64,000 nucleotides of DNA from Peteryoungia desertarenae (GTDB taxonomy: Bacteria > Pseudomonadota > Alphaproteobacteria > Rhizobiales > Rhizobiaceae), in assembly GCF_005860795.2 (NCBI RefSeq), contig NZ_CP058350.1, forward strand, positions 1,394,501-1,458,500, given 5' to 3'. The notes under the pieces are model-generated. The model was not told the DNA's origin. It did not search any database and saw only the letters and a list, made by a program, of their open reading frames with translations. The translations under genes were made by a program, and so were the position numbers. Below, one piece after another: positions 8,556 through 17,146 of the stretch. Every line of letters starts with the position of its first letter. Position 1 is the stretch's first letter.

Positions 8556-10055
8556 ATGCGTAGTGCCGCCGATAACAGCGGCGAGGCCTTCGTCGGCCAG
8601 ACTCTTGCTGGTTCCGCCTATACGATGCCGCGTCGGATCCGGGGGCTGTCAGGAAAGCTTCTCTGGTTGACCGTGATCTTTGTCATGATCGCGGAAGTGC
8701 TCATTTTTCTGCCGTCCGTTGCCAACATGCGCGAACGCTGGCTGCAGGATCGCCTCAATACTGCCGGTGCCGCCGCGATAGTCATTGATGGATTGCAACC
8801 GCTTGAAATTCCGCGGGAAGTTCAGGATGCCACCCTTCAGTCGACCGGTACGAAGGCGATCGTGCTTCGGGCAGATGGGACGTCGCAACTTGTCGCGGTC
8901 ACAGAAATGCCAAGCGAGGTCGATCAGGCAATTGACCTTGGCAATTACGGCGTCTTCGAATCGATTGCCGATGCGCTTTATGTACTGGCTTTTGGCGGCG
9001 ACCGTCTGCTGAGGGTGATCGGGGAACTGCCGAATGATGATACGACGGTCGAGATCGTCATGCCCGAGACAGATCTGCGATCCGCCATGCTGCAGTTCGC
9101 GCACAACGTTCTGATACTGTCGCTGATGATATCCCTCTTTACAGCGTTGCTGATCTTTCTGGCGATCAACCGCATGATGATTGCTCCAATTCGGCGCCTG
9201 ACTATGAGCATGCAGGCCTTCGCCGAGAACCCGGCCGATCCGTCGCGGATCCTGATTCCGAGGGACGGAGGTGATGAGGTTGCGGTGGCAAGCAGACATC
9301 TGGCGCGCATGCAAGATGAATTGCAAAAGACCCTTAAGCAGCAAAAGAACCTGGCAGACCTTGGTCTCGCCGTTTCGAAGATAAACCATGATATGCGCAA
9401 CATTCTGGCCTCCGCGCAGCTCATGTCGGATCGTCTGGTCGACGTGGACGATCCTCTAGTCAAAAGCTTTGCGCCAAAGCTGGTTCGCACCATCGACCGC
9501 GCCGTGGGTTACACGACGGAAGTCTTGGCCTATGGGCAGACGGCTGAGGCCGAACCCAAGCGCCGCTTGTTCCGCCTCTCGGATCTCTGCAGCGAAGTCC
9601 GCGAACTTCTCGCAATCGATCCGGACAGCGGTATCGAATTCATCGACGCCATCGGTGCAGACATCGAAGTGGATGCAGACAGCGAACAGCTCTTCCGGGT
9701 CATCCATAACATTTGCCGCAATGCTCACCAGGCGCTTGCCGCGCACGTACCTGACGATCCTAACCAGATGCGAAGGATCACCTTGACCGCCCATAGGATC
9801 GGGACTGTTGTCTCCATTACGATCGATGATACAGGGCCGGGCATGCCGCAAAAGGCGCGTGAGAATCTTTTCACAGCGTTCCGGGGTTCTGCACGATCAG
9901 GGGGTACAGGTCTTGGTTTGGCGATTGCCCGCGAGCTTGTGCTCGCCCATGGTGGCACGATTGCCCTTGTGGAAAAGCCAGGACCTGGAACCATGTTCCG
10001 CGTGGAAATCCCTGACAGGCCGGTGGATCTCAAGGATTGGCGCGCCCGCGCGTGA
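8556..10055 (+). CDS. Membrane sensor histidine kinase (orphan)
   Basis: 499 residues. Two transmembrane helices at about 35-55 and 185-205 flank a periplasmic sensor region of about 130 residues. A HAMP linker follows (MIAPIRRLTMSMQAFAENP), then an H-box KINHDMRNILASAQLM with the phospho-acceptor His at about 278, then the ATPase domain with N-box HNICRNAHQAL, G1 DDTGPGMP and G2 GGTGLGLAIA. No response regulator gene is adjacent, so the partner is encoded elsewhere. The H-box has HDMRN instead of HELRT, a variant subfamily. Start chosen behind AGGAAAA. Confidence 0.9.
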   Translation: MRSAADNSGEAFVGQTLAGSAYTMPRRIRGLSGKLLWLTVIFVMIAEVLIFLPSVANMRERWLQDRLNTAGAAAIVIDGLQPLEIPREVQDATLQSTGTKAIVLRADGTSQLVAVTEMPSEVDQAIDLGNYGVFESIADALYVLAFGGDRLLRVIGELPNDDTTVEIVMPETDLRSAMLQFAHNVLILSLMISLFTALLIFLAINRMMIAPIRRLTMSMQAFAENPADPSRILIPRDGGDEVAVASRHLARMQDELQKTLKQQKNLADLGLAVSKINHDMRNILASAQLMSDRLVDVDDPLVKSFAPKLVRTIDRAVGYTTEVLAYGQTAEAEPKRRLFRLSDLCSEVRELLAIDPDSGIEFIDAIGADIEVDADSEQLFRVIHNICRNAHQALAAHVPDDPNQMRRITLTAHRIGTVVSITIDDTGPGMPQKARENLFTAFRGSARSGGTGLGLAIARELVLAHGGTIALVEKPGPGTMFRVEIPDRPVDLKDWRARA

Positions 10056-10170
10056 CCAACGCGTTTGGCCCCGTGACAGTAAAATGACTCTTTTTTCGCA
10101 AAGGCGCTTGCATTCCTGCGCGGCAACATTTAGAGGATCGCCACACGCCGACGCACAGTCGGTCAGGCAA

Positions 10171-10247
10171 GCACCCGTAGCTCAGCTGGATAGAGCACCA
10201 GACTACGAATCTGGGGGTCAGAGGTTCGAATCCTTTCGGGTGCGCCA
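10171..10247 (+). tRNA. tRNA-Arg (anticodon ACG)
   Basis: Full 77-base cloverleaf: acceptor GCACCCG pairs with CGGGTGC, the D-loop reads AGCTCAGCTGGATAGAGC, the anticodon loop carries ACG between CAGA and TCTG, the T-loop is GGTTCGAATCC, and CCA is encoded. Adenosine 34 would be edited to inosine. No integrase gene or duplicated 3' end was seen next to it. Confidence 0.97.
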
Positions 10248-10273
10248 TTTTATCAAATAAAAACAATTGCTTG

Positions 10274-11194
10274 TTACGGCTCGTTTGTTTGGCTGCCGTG
10301 AGTTAGAATTGATATGGCTTCCAGTTCAGCTAGAAAATGCGGGATGCTGAGCTGTGCGCGAGTATTGGTCATATCCGCAGTATCAATACCGGCATAACCT
10401 GATCCTCCGGCAAACAAGGTAACCCGGGCTGGTATCAGATTGCGGACTTGATAGAGCTGCGTCTCTACCCTTTCATTTGCCGGTCCCGCCGCTGCAAGAC
10501 AGACTGCCGAGAAGTCTTCCATTGCGACAAGGCGAGCAACTTCAAGTGCGGGCAGGTTTGGTCCGGCATACACAACATCGAAACCGAGATCGGCCGCGAC
10601 CGCTGCGACAGCGAGCAAGCCGATTTCATGCATCTCGCCATACGGTGCTGCAAACAGCAGCCGCGGCGGAGGCTCTTGCATATCCCTCTCTTGCAAAGCC
10701 GAAGCTACGCCACCTCTCAACAGCCGTTCTCCAAGCAGATGCCGGAGTGTAGCCGATACCAGATGCTCGCCTGCGACTGAAATGCGGCCGGCAGCCCAGC
10801 CCTCTCCGATCGCTTGTGATAGCGGGAGCGCAATGTCGAGCGAAAGGGCTGCCGTGCTCTTGCTGGTCGCGAGCATTCCCAAGGCCCGCGTCAGTGCACT
10901 TCCGCGTGAATGTTCTGCCAGTTTCAGGATGCGGATGATGTCCGGATCTGCCAGCCGGAGTTCAGTACGCACTTCATGAAGTCGGCACGCAATGTCTCTC
11001 GGTGCCAGGTTTGCCAGAGGCTCCTGAGTTCGACCAAGCTCTGCGAGTCCCCGAATAAGTAGACGCACTACGAGATCATCAAAAGCAAAGTCGGGCTGAT
11101 CCAAGACCTCTTGGCCCGAAAAGCAATCGATGGGTTGAAACGCGCTCGCAATTGCGGGGCTATAACGTCGATCGAAAAGGTCTTGCAGCAGCAT
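10274..11194 (-). CDS. Cobalamin-binding protein with CarH-like light-sensor motifs, no DNA-binding domain
   Basis: 306 residues. An N-terminal part of about 80 residues is unrecognised, followed by a four-helix cap domain (about 85-165) and a Rossmann-like B12-binding domain (about 178-300). The cap carries W133-x9-E143-H144 (WAAGRISVAGEH), the signature I recall from the AdoCbl photoreceptor CarH/LitR. The B12 domain has E187-x-H189-x-x-G192, equivalent to CarH's E-x-H-x-x-G, with His as lower cobalt ligand. CarH's MerR-type DNA-binding domain is missing. The start lies 2 bases after the stop of a LuxR-type gene, so the pair is probably co-translated. A light- or B12-responsive partner of that regulator is inferred; AerR/PpaA-type proteins are the alternative comparison. 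Confidence 0.8.
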   Translation of the reverse strand: MLLQDLFDRRYSPAIASAFQPIDCFSGQEVLDQPDFAFDDLVVRLLIRGLAELGRTQEPLANLAPRDIACRLHEVRTELRLADPDIIRILKLAEHSRGSALTRALGMLATSKSTAALSLDIALPLSQAIGEGWAAGRISVAGEHLVSATLRHLLGERLLRGGVASALQERDMQEPPPRLLFAAPYGEMHEIGLLAVAAVAADLGFDVVYAGPNLPALEVARLVAMEDFSAVCLAAAGPANERVETQLYQVRNLIPARVTLFAGGSGYAGIDTADMTNTRAQLSIPHFLAELEAISILTHGSQTNEP

Positions 11195-11196
11195 TG

Positions 11197-11847
11197 TCAG
11201 CTAATCAGTCCCAGACGCATGGCCGTTGCCACGAAATGCACTCGGTTCGAAACGCCCAGTTTCTGGGTGGCGGTCTTGATGTAATCGTTGACAGTATGCT
11301 CCTTGATGCCAAGCAGATCGCCAATTTCAGCAGATGTCTTTCCTTCGCAAAGCCAGCGAGCAACATCGATCTCCCGCGGTGCAAGCGATCCTTTTCGCGG
11401 CGGGGCTGGCCTGTCAAGTTCGCCAAGCTTGTCCTGTAGTCTCTGAAAAAGCTTCAGCAACTCTTGCAGATCGCGGGACATGAGAAGCAGGAACCAGACC
11501 TGATCGGAACCCTCCGCTTCAAAGCTTATGGTAAGCGTCCAGTGATCGCCGATCTGAAGCATGAGCGGGACGTGACGGCTCTGATCTTGTTGCGCCAAAG
11601 CCTCTGCAGCAGCCATGATTTCTGAATCCGCGCAGGCTAGCCTGATAACCGGAATGACGCGGTCTGGACGGCTACAGCACTCGATCGGTTCACGCATCGT
11701 CGATTTGCTGGATTGCTTGAAATGTTGCGGATCGAGGACCGCGTAGTCTGCTTCCGGTGACTGCTCAAGCGCAGAAATGACCAAGGTCTCTAACGCACTT
11801 AGCTTACGGAAACGCTGCCTTGTCGGGGCGCCAAACAGGACATTCAT
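11197..11847 (-). CDS. LuxR-type transcriptional regulator coupled to the cobalamin-binding protein
   Basis: 216 residues. The C-terminal 65 residues are a LuxR/GerE helix-turn-helix: LAPREIDVARWLCEGKTSAE, IGDLLGIKEHTVNDYIK and KLGVSNRVHFVATAMRLG. The N-terminal 130 residues match neither a receiver nor an obvious autoinducer-binding domain, but a regular sheet-like stretch (HWTLTISFEAEGSDQVWFLLL) suggests a small sensor fold. First gene of a two-gene operon with the B12 protein, transcribed away from the proline-racemase-family gene. Targets unknown; autoregulation from the shared upstream region is plausible. Confidence 0.85.
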   Translation of the reverse strand: MNVLFGAPTRQRFRKLSALETLVISALEQSPEADYAVLDPQHFKQSSKSTMREPIECCSRPDRVIPVIRLACADSEIMAAAEALAQQDQSRHVPLMLQIGDHWTLTISFEAEGSDQVWFLLLMSRDLQELLKLFQRLQDKLGELDRPAPPRKGSLAPREIDVARWLCEGKTSAEIGDLLGIKEHTVNDYIKTATQKLGVSNRVHFVATAMRLGLIS

Positions 11848-12145
11848 TCGAGTGGTATCCTGAAGATGGACAGTAAGTCGCGATTGAATACTGAGAAATG
11901 CAGTTACGGGTTGTTTGGGTGGCGCTGTATAGGTGAATTTCGATGGATCACCTTATCCCTGCACTGGAATTACGCAACATGAAACTGCGGTTTCGCTGTC
12001 GAGCTGCAATTACGTCTGATCGTTGAATGCATTTTCTCCGGTCATGTCTGAACGTTTTATCGGCCATGCACTAGCGTCCGAAGCGCGCCTGATATATCAC
12101 GGAGTTCAGCTTTTTACGGATTTTCAGTGGCGGAGGGACTCATTC
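11848..12145 (+). other. Divergent intergenic region, luxR-type gene / proline racemase family
   Basis: 298 bases between the two divergent genes once the racemase start is placed at 12146. A frame from a TTG at 12023 runs through part of it but has no SD. I see no clear sigma-70 promoter pair and no strong palindrome. Both genes must be driven from here. Confidence 0.5.
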
Positions 12146-13186
12146 ATGCGCTGGAAGCGGACACTTCAGCTGCTCGATGTTCATGCCGAGGGCGAGATCG
12201 GAAAAGTGGCGCTTGGCGGAGTACCAAAGATTCCGGGCGCCACGACCGCCGACAAACTGCACTGGCTGAATACCGATCCGAAAGGTCACGCACTGCGCCG
12301 GATGCTGGTGCTCGAACCTCGGGGTGCTCCGATCGGCTCCGTCAACCTGTTGCTGCCTCCGTCAGATCCCGCGGCAGACGCGGCTTTTGTCATTCTCCAA
12401 CCCGATCAGGCGCATGCAAGTTCTGGTTCCAATTCCATTTGCGTGGTTACAGCCCTGCTTGAAACCGGAATGATCGAGATCCAGGAACCGGAAACGGTCA
12501 TCACGCTTGAAACGGCTGCAGGTCTGGTGAAGGCGATAGCGACCTGCAGCAATGGCCGATGCGAGCGGGTAAAGCTCACCATGGTTCCCTCATTCGTCCA
12601 TCAACTGGATGCTGAAATTGATACCAGTGAATGGGGCCGGATCAGATTTGACCTCAGCTATGGCGGCGTCTTCTATGCGTTGGTGGATGTGAGCGAGATC
12701 GGGCTGTCGATTACCAGGGATAAGGCGAGGCAACTGGTGGAGGCCGGTATGGTGCTGAAGCAGCAGATCAATCGCGATATCCCGCTCGTCCACCCTGAAA
12801 TCCCTGCCATCTCCGGCGTTGCCTATGTCATGTTCCGTGACATCGACCCGGATGGGGCCGTGCGAACCTGCACGACGATGTGGCCTGGACGCGTCGATCG
12901 CTCGCCTTGCGGAACCGGCAATTCGGCCAACCTGGCAACGCTATATGCTCGAGGTAAGGCAAAGGTTGGTGACCTGCTGACGTCCCGTTCCATCATCGGG
13001 TCCGAATTCGAGGTTGGATTGTCTGGTGTGACGGAGGTTGCAGGGCGACCCGCTGTAATTCCCTCGATCAGCGGTCGCGGTTTTACTTTCGGTTTGCATC
13101 AGGTGGCACTGGACCCACATGATCCGTTCGATCTTGGCTTTGCCCTCACAGACGTATGGGGGCCGTCAGCGGGATCGATTGACTGA
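12146..13186 (+). CDS. Proline racemase family enzyme, Ser/Cys type (hydroxyproline epimerase or dehydratase)
   Basis: 346 residues from the ATG at 12146, which has a good GGAGGG eight bases upstream and gives the usual family start MRWKRTLQLLDVHAEGEIG. The second catalytic motif RSPCGTGNSA supplies Cys255. At the first catalytic position the sequence is SSGSNSI, so Ser93 replaces the Cys of true proline racemases. As I recall, Ser/Cys members act on hydroxyprolines (4-hydroxyproline 2-epimerase and/or trans-3-hydroxyproline dehydratase). No hydroxyproline transporter or oxidase gene is adjacent, so the substrate remains open. Cytosolic. Confidence 0.85.
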   Translation: MRWKRTLQLLDVHAEGEIGKVALGGVPKIPGATTADKLHWLNTDPKGHALRRMLVLEPRGAPIGSVNLLLPPSDPAADAAFVILQPDQAHASSGSNSICVVTALLETGMIEIQEPETVITLETAAGLVKAIATCSNGRCERVKLTMVPSFVHQLDAEIDTSEWGRIRFDLSYGGVFYALVDVSEIGLSITRDKARQLVEAGMVLKQQINRDIPLVHPEIPAISGVAYVMFRDIDPDGAVRTCTTMWPGRVDRSPCGTGNSANLATLYARGKAKVGDLLTSRSIIGSEFEVGLSGVTEVAGRPAVIPSISGRGFTFGLHQVALDPHDPFDLGFALTDVWGPSAGSID

Positions 13187-13346
13187 TTTTCGACACATAT
13201 GGCAGTCAACAAATTGATTAGATTGCAGTTCAATATGATAATTGAATCGTAAGGTTCTTACCTTTGTCGGTCTTGATATTTCACTGTGATAGAACATAAG
13301 AATAAATTGGGGATTAAGCGCTCCGAATTTTATAAGTAAACGGTAG

Positions 13347-14081
13347 ATGAAAGAAATTCTGACAGCAGGAATAAGATCGTTGGATCATGGGAATGTTTCA
13401 CTGACACTACGAGGATCTGCAGTTTTTTGTAGCCTTGATAGTAACGAAGACAATGATTGGTTGCTTCGTTGCCATACGCGAACACTGAATGCTGGTGAAA
13501 GCCTTGTCGATTTCGAGGATTCATCAAAGGATGTGTTTGTTGTTCAGTCCGGAGAGATCCGGGCTGTTTTGCGCTTTTCGATTGGCAAGGAGGCCATACT
13601 TGGAACCTTCAAACGTGGAGACACTCTGGGCGAGCTTTCCGCGATCGATCAAATGGCACGGTCCGCAAGCCTTATGGCGGTCAGCGATGCGGTGGTGACT
13701 GTCATACCTTATGCGGTGTTCCACGATATCCTGCGGCAGCGTCCACAGGTCAGCCTGTCCCTGCTGCAGCTCCTGTCAAAGCGCATCCGCGCCATGAATG
13801 AGCGCCTCTCCGAACTCTCATTCCTTGATACGAAGCATCGCCTCTACAATACGCTTCTCAGGCTGTCGCGACTTAGGCAGGATGGCAGCCAGGAGCGCAT
13901 CATTTCTCCACCTTTGGTGCATGCAGAACTGGCTGAACATATTGGTGCCAGCCGGGAAACGGTGTCGAGAGAAATGTCGCGGCTGGCCAGGGAACAATTG
14001 GTGGAGCGTACCAGTCGCGCCATTGTCCTGAAGAACCCTTTGGAACTCTCCAGGCGGATTTCTAGAGCGTTGGAAGGCTGA
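13347..14081 (+). CDS. Crp/Fnr-family transcriptional regulator
   Basis: 244 residues: an N-terminal cyclic-nucleotide-type beta-roll (GESLVDFEDSSKDVFVVQSGEI, then GTFKRGDTLGELSAID), a long dimer helix (LLQLLSKRIRAMNERLSEL), and a C-terminal winged helix with recognition segment LAEHIGASRETVSREMSRL. The few cysteines do not form an Fnr-type iron-sulphur cluster motif, so oxygen sensing of that kind is unlikely. Whether it binds cAMP is unclear. It follows an AT-rich 160-base gap and stands alone. Weak SD. Confidence 0.88.
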   Translation: MKEILTAGIRSLDHGNVSLTLRGSAVFCSLDSNEDNDWLLRCHTRTLNAGESLVDFEDSSKDVFVVQSGEIRAVLRFSIGKEAILGTFKRGDTLGELSAIDQMARSASLMAVSDAVVTVIPYAVFHDILRQRPQVSLSLLQLLSKRIRAMNERLSELSFLDTKHRLYNTLLRLSRLRQDGSQERIISPPLVHAELAEHIGASRETVSREMSRLAREQLVERTSRAIVLKNPLELSRRISRALEG

Positions 14082-14095
14082 TCGGTTCCCGTTGA

Positions 14096-14524
14096 TTAAG
14101 GATAGATCACGCCTTTTCGCAAGATCACATTTGCATACAAGCGCGGCTCACCCGTCTGGACAATCGTATGGGCCGCCTTTACGCGTGCGTAAAAGTCGGC
14201 GCCGATCAATGGTGTCACGGAAATCTTGGGCTCATGATACCCGCAGCAATCAATGATCTCTCGATGCACGGGTTCCACCTGATCCGGTCTTCCACCAACC
14301 GTTGATCGAAAGATTGCATCTTCGACAAAGTCATCGATTGGCATCACGCTCAAGACCGCATTGAGCACCGGCAGAAGCAAGTGTCCATCCATCCGCACTA
14401 GTCGCCGAGCGTGTTCCTGTGCGGGGTAGTTGCCGTCAACGATTGCGATTTCATCCCCATGACCCATGGCGCGAAGTGTCGCCAGAAGTTCGGGGCCGAG
14501 GAGCGGATCAATTCCCTTCAGCAT
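14096..14524 (-). CDS. RbsD/FucU-family sugar mutarotase
   Basis: 142 residues matching FucU/RbsD throughout: MLKGIDPLLGPELLATLRAMGHGDEIAIVDGN at the start, with the catalytic His in MGHGDE, and YANVILRKGVIYP at the end. These enzymes interconvert pyranose forms or anomers of fucose, ribose and related sugars so that imported sugar reaches the next enzyme. It overlaps the ROK regulator gene by 17 bases and diverges from frcBCA, so it probably serves the sugar taken up by that transporter. It looks more like FucU than RbsD. Confidence 0.9.
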   Translation of the reverse strand: MLKGIDPLLGPELLATLRAMGHGDEIAIVDGNYPAQEHARRLVRMDGHLLLPVLNAVLSVMPIDDFVEDAIFRSTVGGRPDQVEPVHREIIDCCGYHEPKISVTPLIGADFYARVKAAHTIVQTGEPRLYANVILRKGVIYP

Positions 14525-15752
14525 TGTGTATTTCCTTGAAAAGGACCGCCTGGTCTAGCAGATAACGGTCAAAGATGGGGAGGCTTGCCCCGCCGATGGC
14601 GCGGGCCTGCGCACCGACTGCGCCACCCACGATATCGGGACGGACGATACCCTGGAGATCCAGTTCTTCAAGAGCTTCGATCGTTGCCGCAACAATCCGC
14701 TCTCGGACCCAGGACGGGAAGCCACCGTCGATAATCGCGGCGGAAAAGTCGATGATCGATGCTGCGGCCACAACGGCTTGCGCCAATGCATTCGCAGTAT
14801 CCCTGATCCATATTTCCAGCGGCTCCCCAAAGTCTATCCACTCATCGGCAGCATACCAAAGTGGCTGCGGATCGATCCCTCTTTCACGAAGAAGGTTCTC
14901 CAGTACGAAGATCGAAGCAATCTCCAGCAACTGCCGGGTCTTGCCCTGTTTGTCCCGAACTGGCAGTGGACCGATCGCGCCGGCGGTCCCCGTTCGCCCG
15001 ACAAACAGCGATGAATTGACAACCACACCGCCGCCAATAAACGACCCGACATAGAAATAGACAAAGTCCGGATAGCGGGGGCCCACCCCGAAGACGAGTT
15101 CTGCGCCGCAGGCGCTTGTCGCGTCATTTCGCAGATAGACAGGATGTTCGATCCGGCTGGCCACGTCCGCCTGGAGGTCAACATCGCGCCAGACGTCCAT
15201 GACCCCCTCGGGCGCGCCTACCTCTTCGGCCCAGTTCCACAGCTCGAATGGAGCTGCTATCCCAACGCCTGCAATGTTCCCTAATTGCTTCGGGGTCAGC
15301 TCCTGCTCGATTGCCGCAATCCCTTGGCAAATGAAGGCCAGTAAAGCATCGGGCATCGGATAGGGGTAAGTCATGTGTCGGGACTTGCGGATTTGGCCGA
15401 CGAAATCCATCAGCACCAGATCTGCGCTGCGTCGGCCCATTTTGACACCAAAGGAAAAAACGGCTTCCGGGTTCAGGTACATGGGGATGGAGGGTTGGCC
15501 GACTCTTCCGCGAACCGGCGCACCGCGGATCAGCAATTCGTCTTTTTCAAGTGACCGCATGATCACCGAAACCGTCTGGGCGGATAAACCGGTCTTGCGG
15601 GCAATGTCTGCCTTTGAATAACCTTGGTTCTGGCGGACCAGCGACAGCACGAGCCTCTCGTTGTAAGCGCGTACGCGCACCTGATTTGCCCCGCCACCAG
15701 CAGTGGACCAGGAGGCGTTCTCCATAAGATCTGTCGTTTCATCTTGTGACAA
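14508..15752 (-). CDS. ROK-family transcriptional regulator of the sugar locus
   Basis: 414 residues. A winged helix at about 45-70 (YSKADIARKTGLSAQTVSVIMRSL) is followed by a ROK sugar-kinase-like domain (GIAAPFELWNWAEEVGAPEG, YLRNDATSACGAELVFGVG). The CxCGxxGCxE zinc loop of most ROK proteins is absent; PLPVRDKQGKTRQLLEIAS takes its place. Probably a sugar-responsive repressor of frcBCA and of its own operon. A near-perfect palindrome at 15787-15804, 35 bases before its start, is a candidate operator. Confidence 0.88.
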   Translation of the reverse strand: MSQDETTDLMENASWSTAGGGANQVRVRAYNERLVLSLVRQNQGYSKADIARKTGLSAQTVSVIMRSLEKDELLIRGAPVRGRVGQPSIPMYLNPEAVFSFGVKMGRRSADLVLMDFVGQIRKSRHMTYPYPMPDALLAFICQGIAAIEQELTPKQLGNIAGVGIAAPFELWNWAEEVGAPEGVMDVWRDVDLQADVASRIEHPVYLRNDATSACGAELVFGVGPRYPDFVYFYVGSFIGGGVVVNSSLFVGRTGTAGAIGPLPVRDKQGKTRQLLEIASIFVLENLLRERGIDPQPLWYAADEWIDFGEPLEIWIRDTANALAQAVVAAASIIDFSAAIIDGGFPSWVRERIVAATIEALEELDLQGIVRPDIVGGAVGAQARAIGGASLPIFDRYLLDQAVLFKEIHNAEGN

Positions 15753-15786
15753 TGTCGGTCGCTCCTCTCGACCCTCCCCTATGGGA

Positions 15787-15804
15787 GTGACCTGATCATG
15801 TCAC
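15787..15804. promoter_or_regulatory. Candidate operator of the ROK regulator
   Basis: An 18-bp near-perfect palindrome, GTGACCTGATCATGTCAC (16 of 18 positions symmetric), lies between the divergent ROK gene and frcB. A consensus-like TTGACA at 15836-15841 sits to its right, but no good -10 box was found at the right distance. Confidence 0.5.
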
Positions 15805-15975
15805 AACCGATTAATAATTCAACTCGATTTATTTATTGACAGGGAGAAAGTTATGATGTTCTTAATTGTGCCGTGGAGGAGCGGCGCAAGAAGCGCCTTG
15901 TTACAGCGCAGACTGCGTTGTGAGCCGCCACATTGCGGCCGGAGGAGCTGGCCGAACCACTCTTGGGAGGAATGA

Positions 15976-17001
15976 ATGAAAAAGTCTCTTATCACTGCTG
16001 CTCTGTCGACCCTGGCTCTTGGCGCTGCTTTCGCCATGCCGGCGCAGGCCGCAGACGTCTCCGCCTGCCTCATCACCAAAACCGACACGAACCCCTTTTT
16101 CGTCAAGATGAAGGAGGGCGCAACCGCCAAGGCCGCAGAACTCGGCGTTGAGCTGAAGTCTTATGCAGGTAAGATCGACGGTGACTCCGAAAGCCAGGTT
16201 GCTGCAATCGAAACATGCATTGCCGATGGCGCCAAAGGCATCCTTTTGACGGCCTCCGACACCAAGGGCATCGTTCCCGCTGTCCAGAAAGCACGTGACG
16301 CAGGCCTGCTCGTCATTGCCCTCGACACTCCGCTAGAGCCGATCGATGCAGCCGACCAGACATTTGCAACAGACAACCTGCTGGCTGGTGAGCTGATTGG
16401 AAAATGGGCTGCGGCAACCCTGGGTGATGCCGCCAAAGATGCCCGGATCGGCTTCTTGAACCTGACGCCATCCCAGCCGTCCGTCGACGTCCTGCGAAAC
16501 CAGGGCTTCATGAAGGGCTTCGGCATCGATGTCGCGGACATCACCAAGATCGGCGATGAGACAGATCCGCGCATCGTCGGCCACGACGTCACAAACGGCA
16601 ACGAGGAAGGCGGACGGACCGCGATGGAAAACCTTCTGCAGAAGGACCCAACCATCAATGTTGTGCACACCATCAACGAGCCCGCAGCGGCTGGTGCCTA
16701 TGAGGCTCTGAAGGCTCTCGGACGCGAAAATGATGTGCTGATCGTATCGGTCGACGGTGGCTGCCCGGGCGTCAAGAACGTGGCCGACGGTGTCATCGGC
16801 GCAACGTCTCAGCAGTATCCTCTGCTGATGGCCTCTCTGGGCATCGAGGCGATCAAGAAGTTTGCTGATACCGGCGAAAAGCCAAGCGCGACCGAAGGCA
16901 AGAACTTCTTTGATACCGGTGTTGCGCTTGTGACTGACAAGCCGGCTGCAGGCGTCGAATCCATCGATACCAAGACCGGGATGGACAGGTGCTGGGGCTA
17001 A
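15976..17001 (+). CDS. frcB: Sugar ABC transporter periplasmic binding protein (FrcB-like)
   Basis: 341 residues with a 25-residue signal peptide ending MPAQA-AD. The mature part is a ribose-binding-type two-lobed fold: [20 protein letters not shown], then [36 protein letters not shown] and [10 protein letters not shown]. Length and sequence fit FrcB, the fructose/ribose/mannose binding protein of Sinorhizobium, as I recall it; the exact sugar is inferred. Strong GGGAGG SD. Two stem-loops follow the stop codon, the second a terminator, which should raise frcB product over the permease. Confidence 0.85.
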   Translation: MKKSLITAALSTLALGAAFAMPAQAADVSACLITKTDTNPFFVKMKEGATAKAAELGVELKSYAGKIDGDSESQVAAIETCIADGAKGILLTASDTKGIVPAVQKARDAGLLVIALDTPLEPIDAADQTFATDNLLAGELIGKWAAATLGDAAKDARIGFLNLTPSQPSVDVLRNQGFMKGFGIDVADITKIGDETDPRIVGHDVTNGNEEGGRTAMENLLQKDPTINVVHTINEPAAAGAYEALKALGRENDVLIVSVDGGCPGVKNVADGVIGATSQQYPLLMASLGIEAIKKFADTGEKPSATEGKNFFDTGVALVTDKPAAGVESIDTKTGMDRCWG

Positions 17002-17026
17002 ACCCAGCCTGTCACGCCTGCCCCTT

Positions 17027-17057
17027 GCTTCAGGGAGTGTTTCTAACTCCCTGAAGC
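17027..17057 (+). other. Intercistronic stem-loop after frcB
   Basis: A perfect 12-bp stem (GCTTCAGGGAGT / ACTCCCTGAAGC) with a 7-base loop lies 25 bases after the frcB stop. It has no T-run, so it is more likely an mRNA-stabilising hairpin than a terminator. Confidence 0.8.
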
Positions 17058-17071
17058 CCGGCGTGATGGTG

Positions 17072-17108
17072 TCCGGCCCGTCGCGGCGGCGGGCCGGATT
17101 TTTTGTTT
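17072..17108 (+). terminator. Terminator/attenuator between frcB and frcC
   Basis: A 9-bp GC stem (TCCGGCCCG / CGGGCCGGA) is followed by TTTTTTGTTT. Partial read-through would give frcCA expression at a lower level than frcB. Confidence 0.85.
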
Positions 17109-17146
17109 CCAGATGATCAATTTGAGAACGGCAGGGAGGATGACCC

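Noticed and set aside
10171..10247. tRNA-Arg as integration site
   Set aside because: No integrase, no duplicated tRNA 3' end and no island-like gene content beside it; the same holds for tRNA-Thr and tRNA-Gly.
12023..12145. N-terminal extension of the proline-racemase-family protein from a TTG
   Set aside because: The ATG at 12146 has a GGAGGG SD at the right spacing and gives the conserved family N-terminus.
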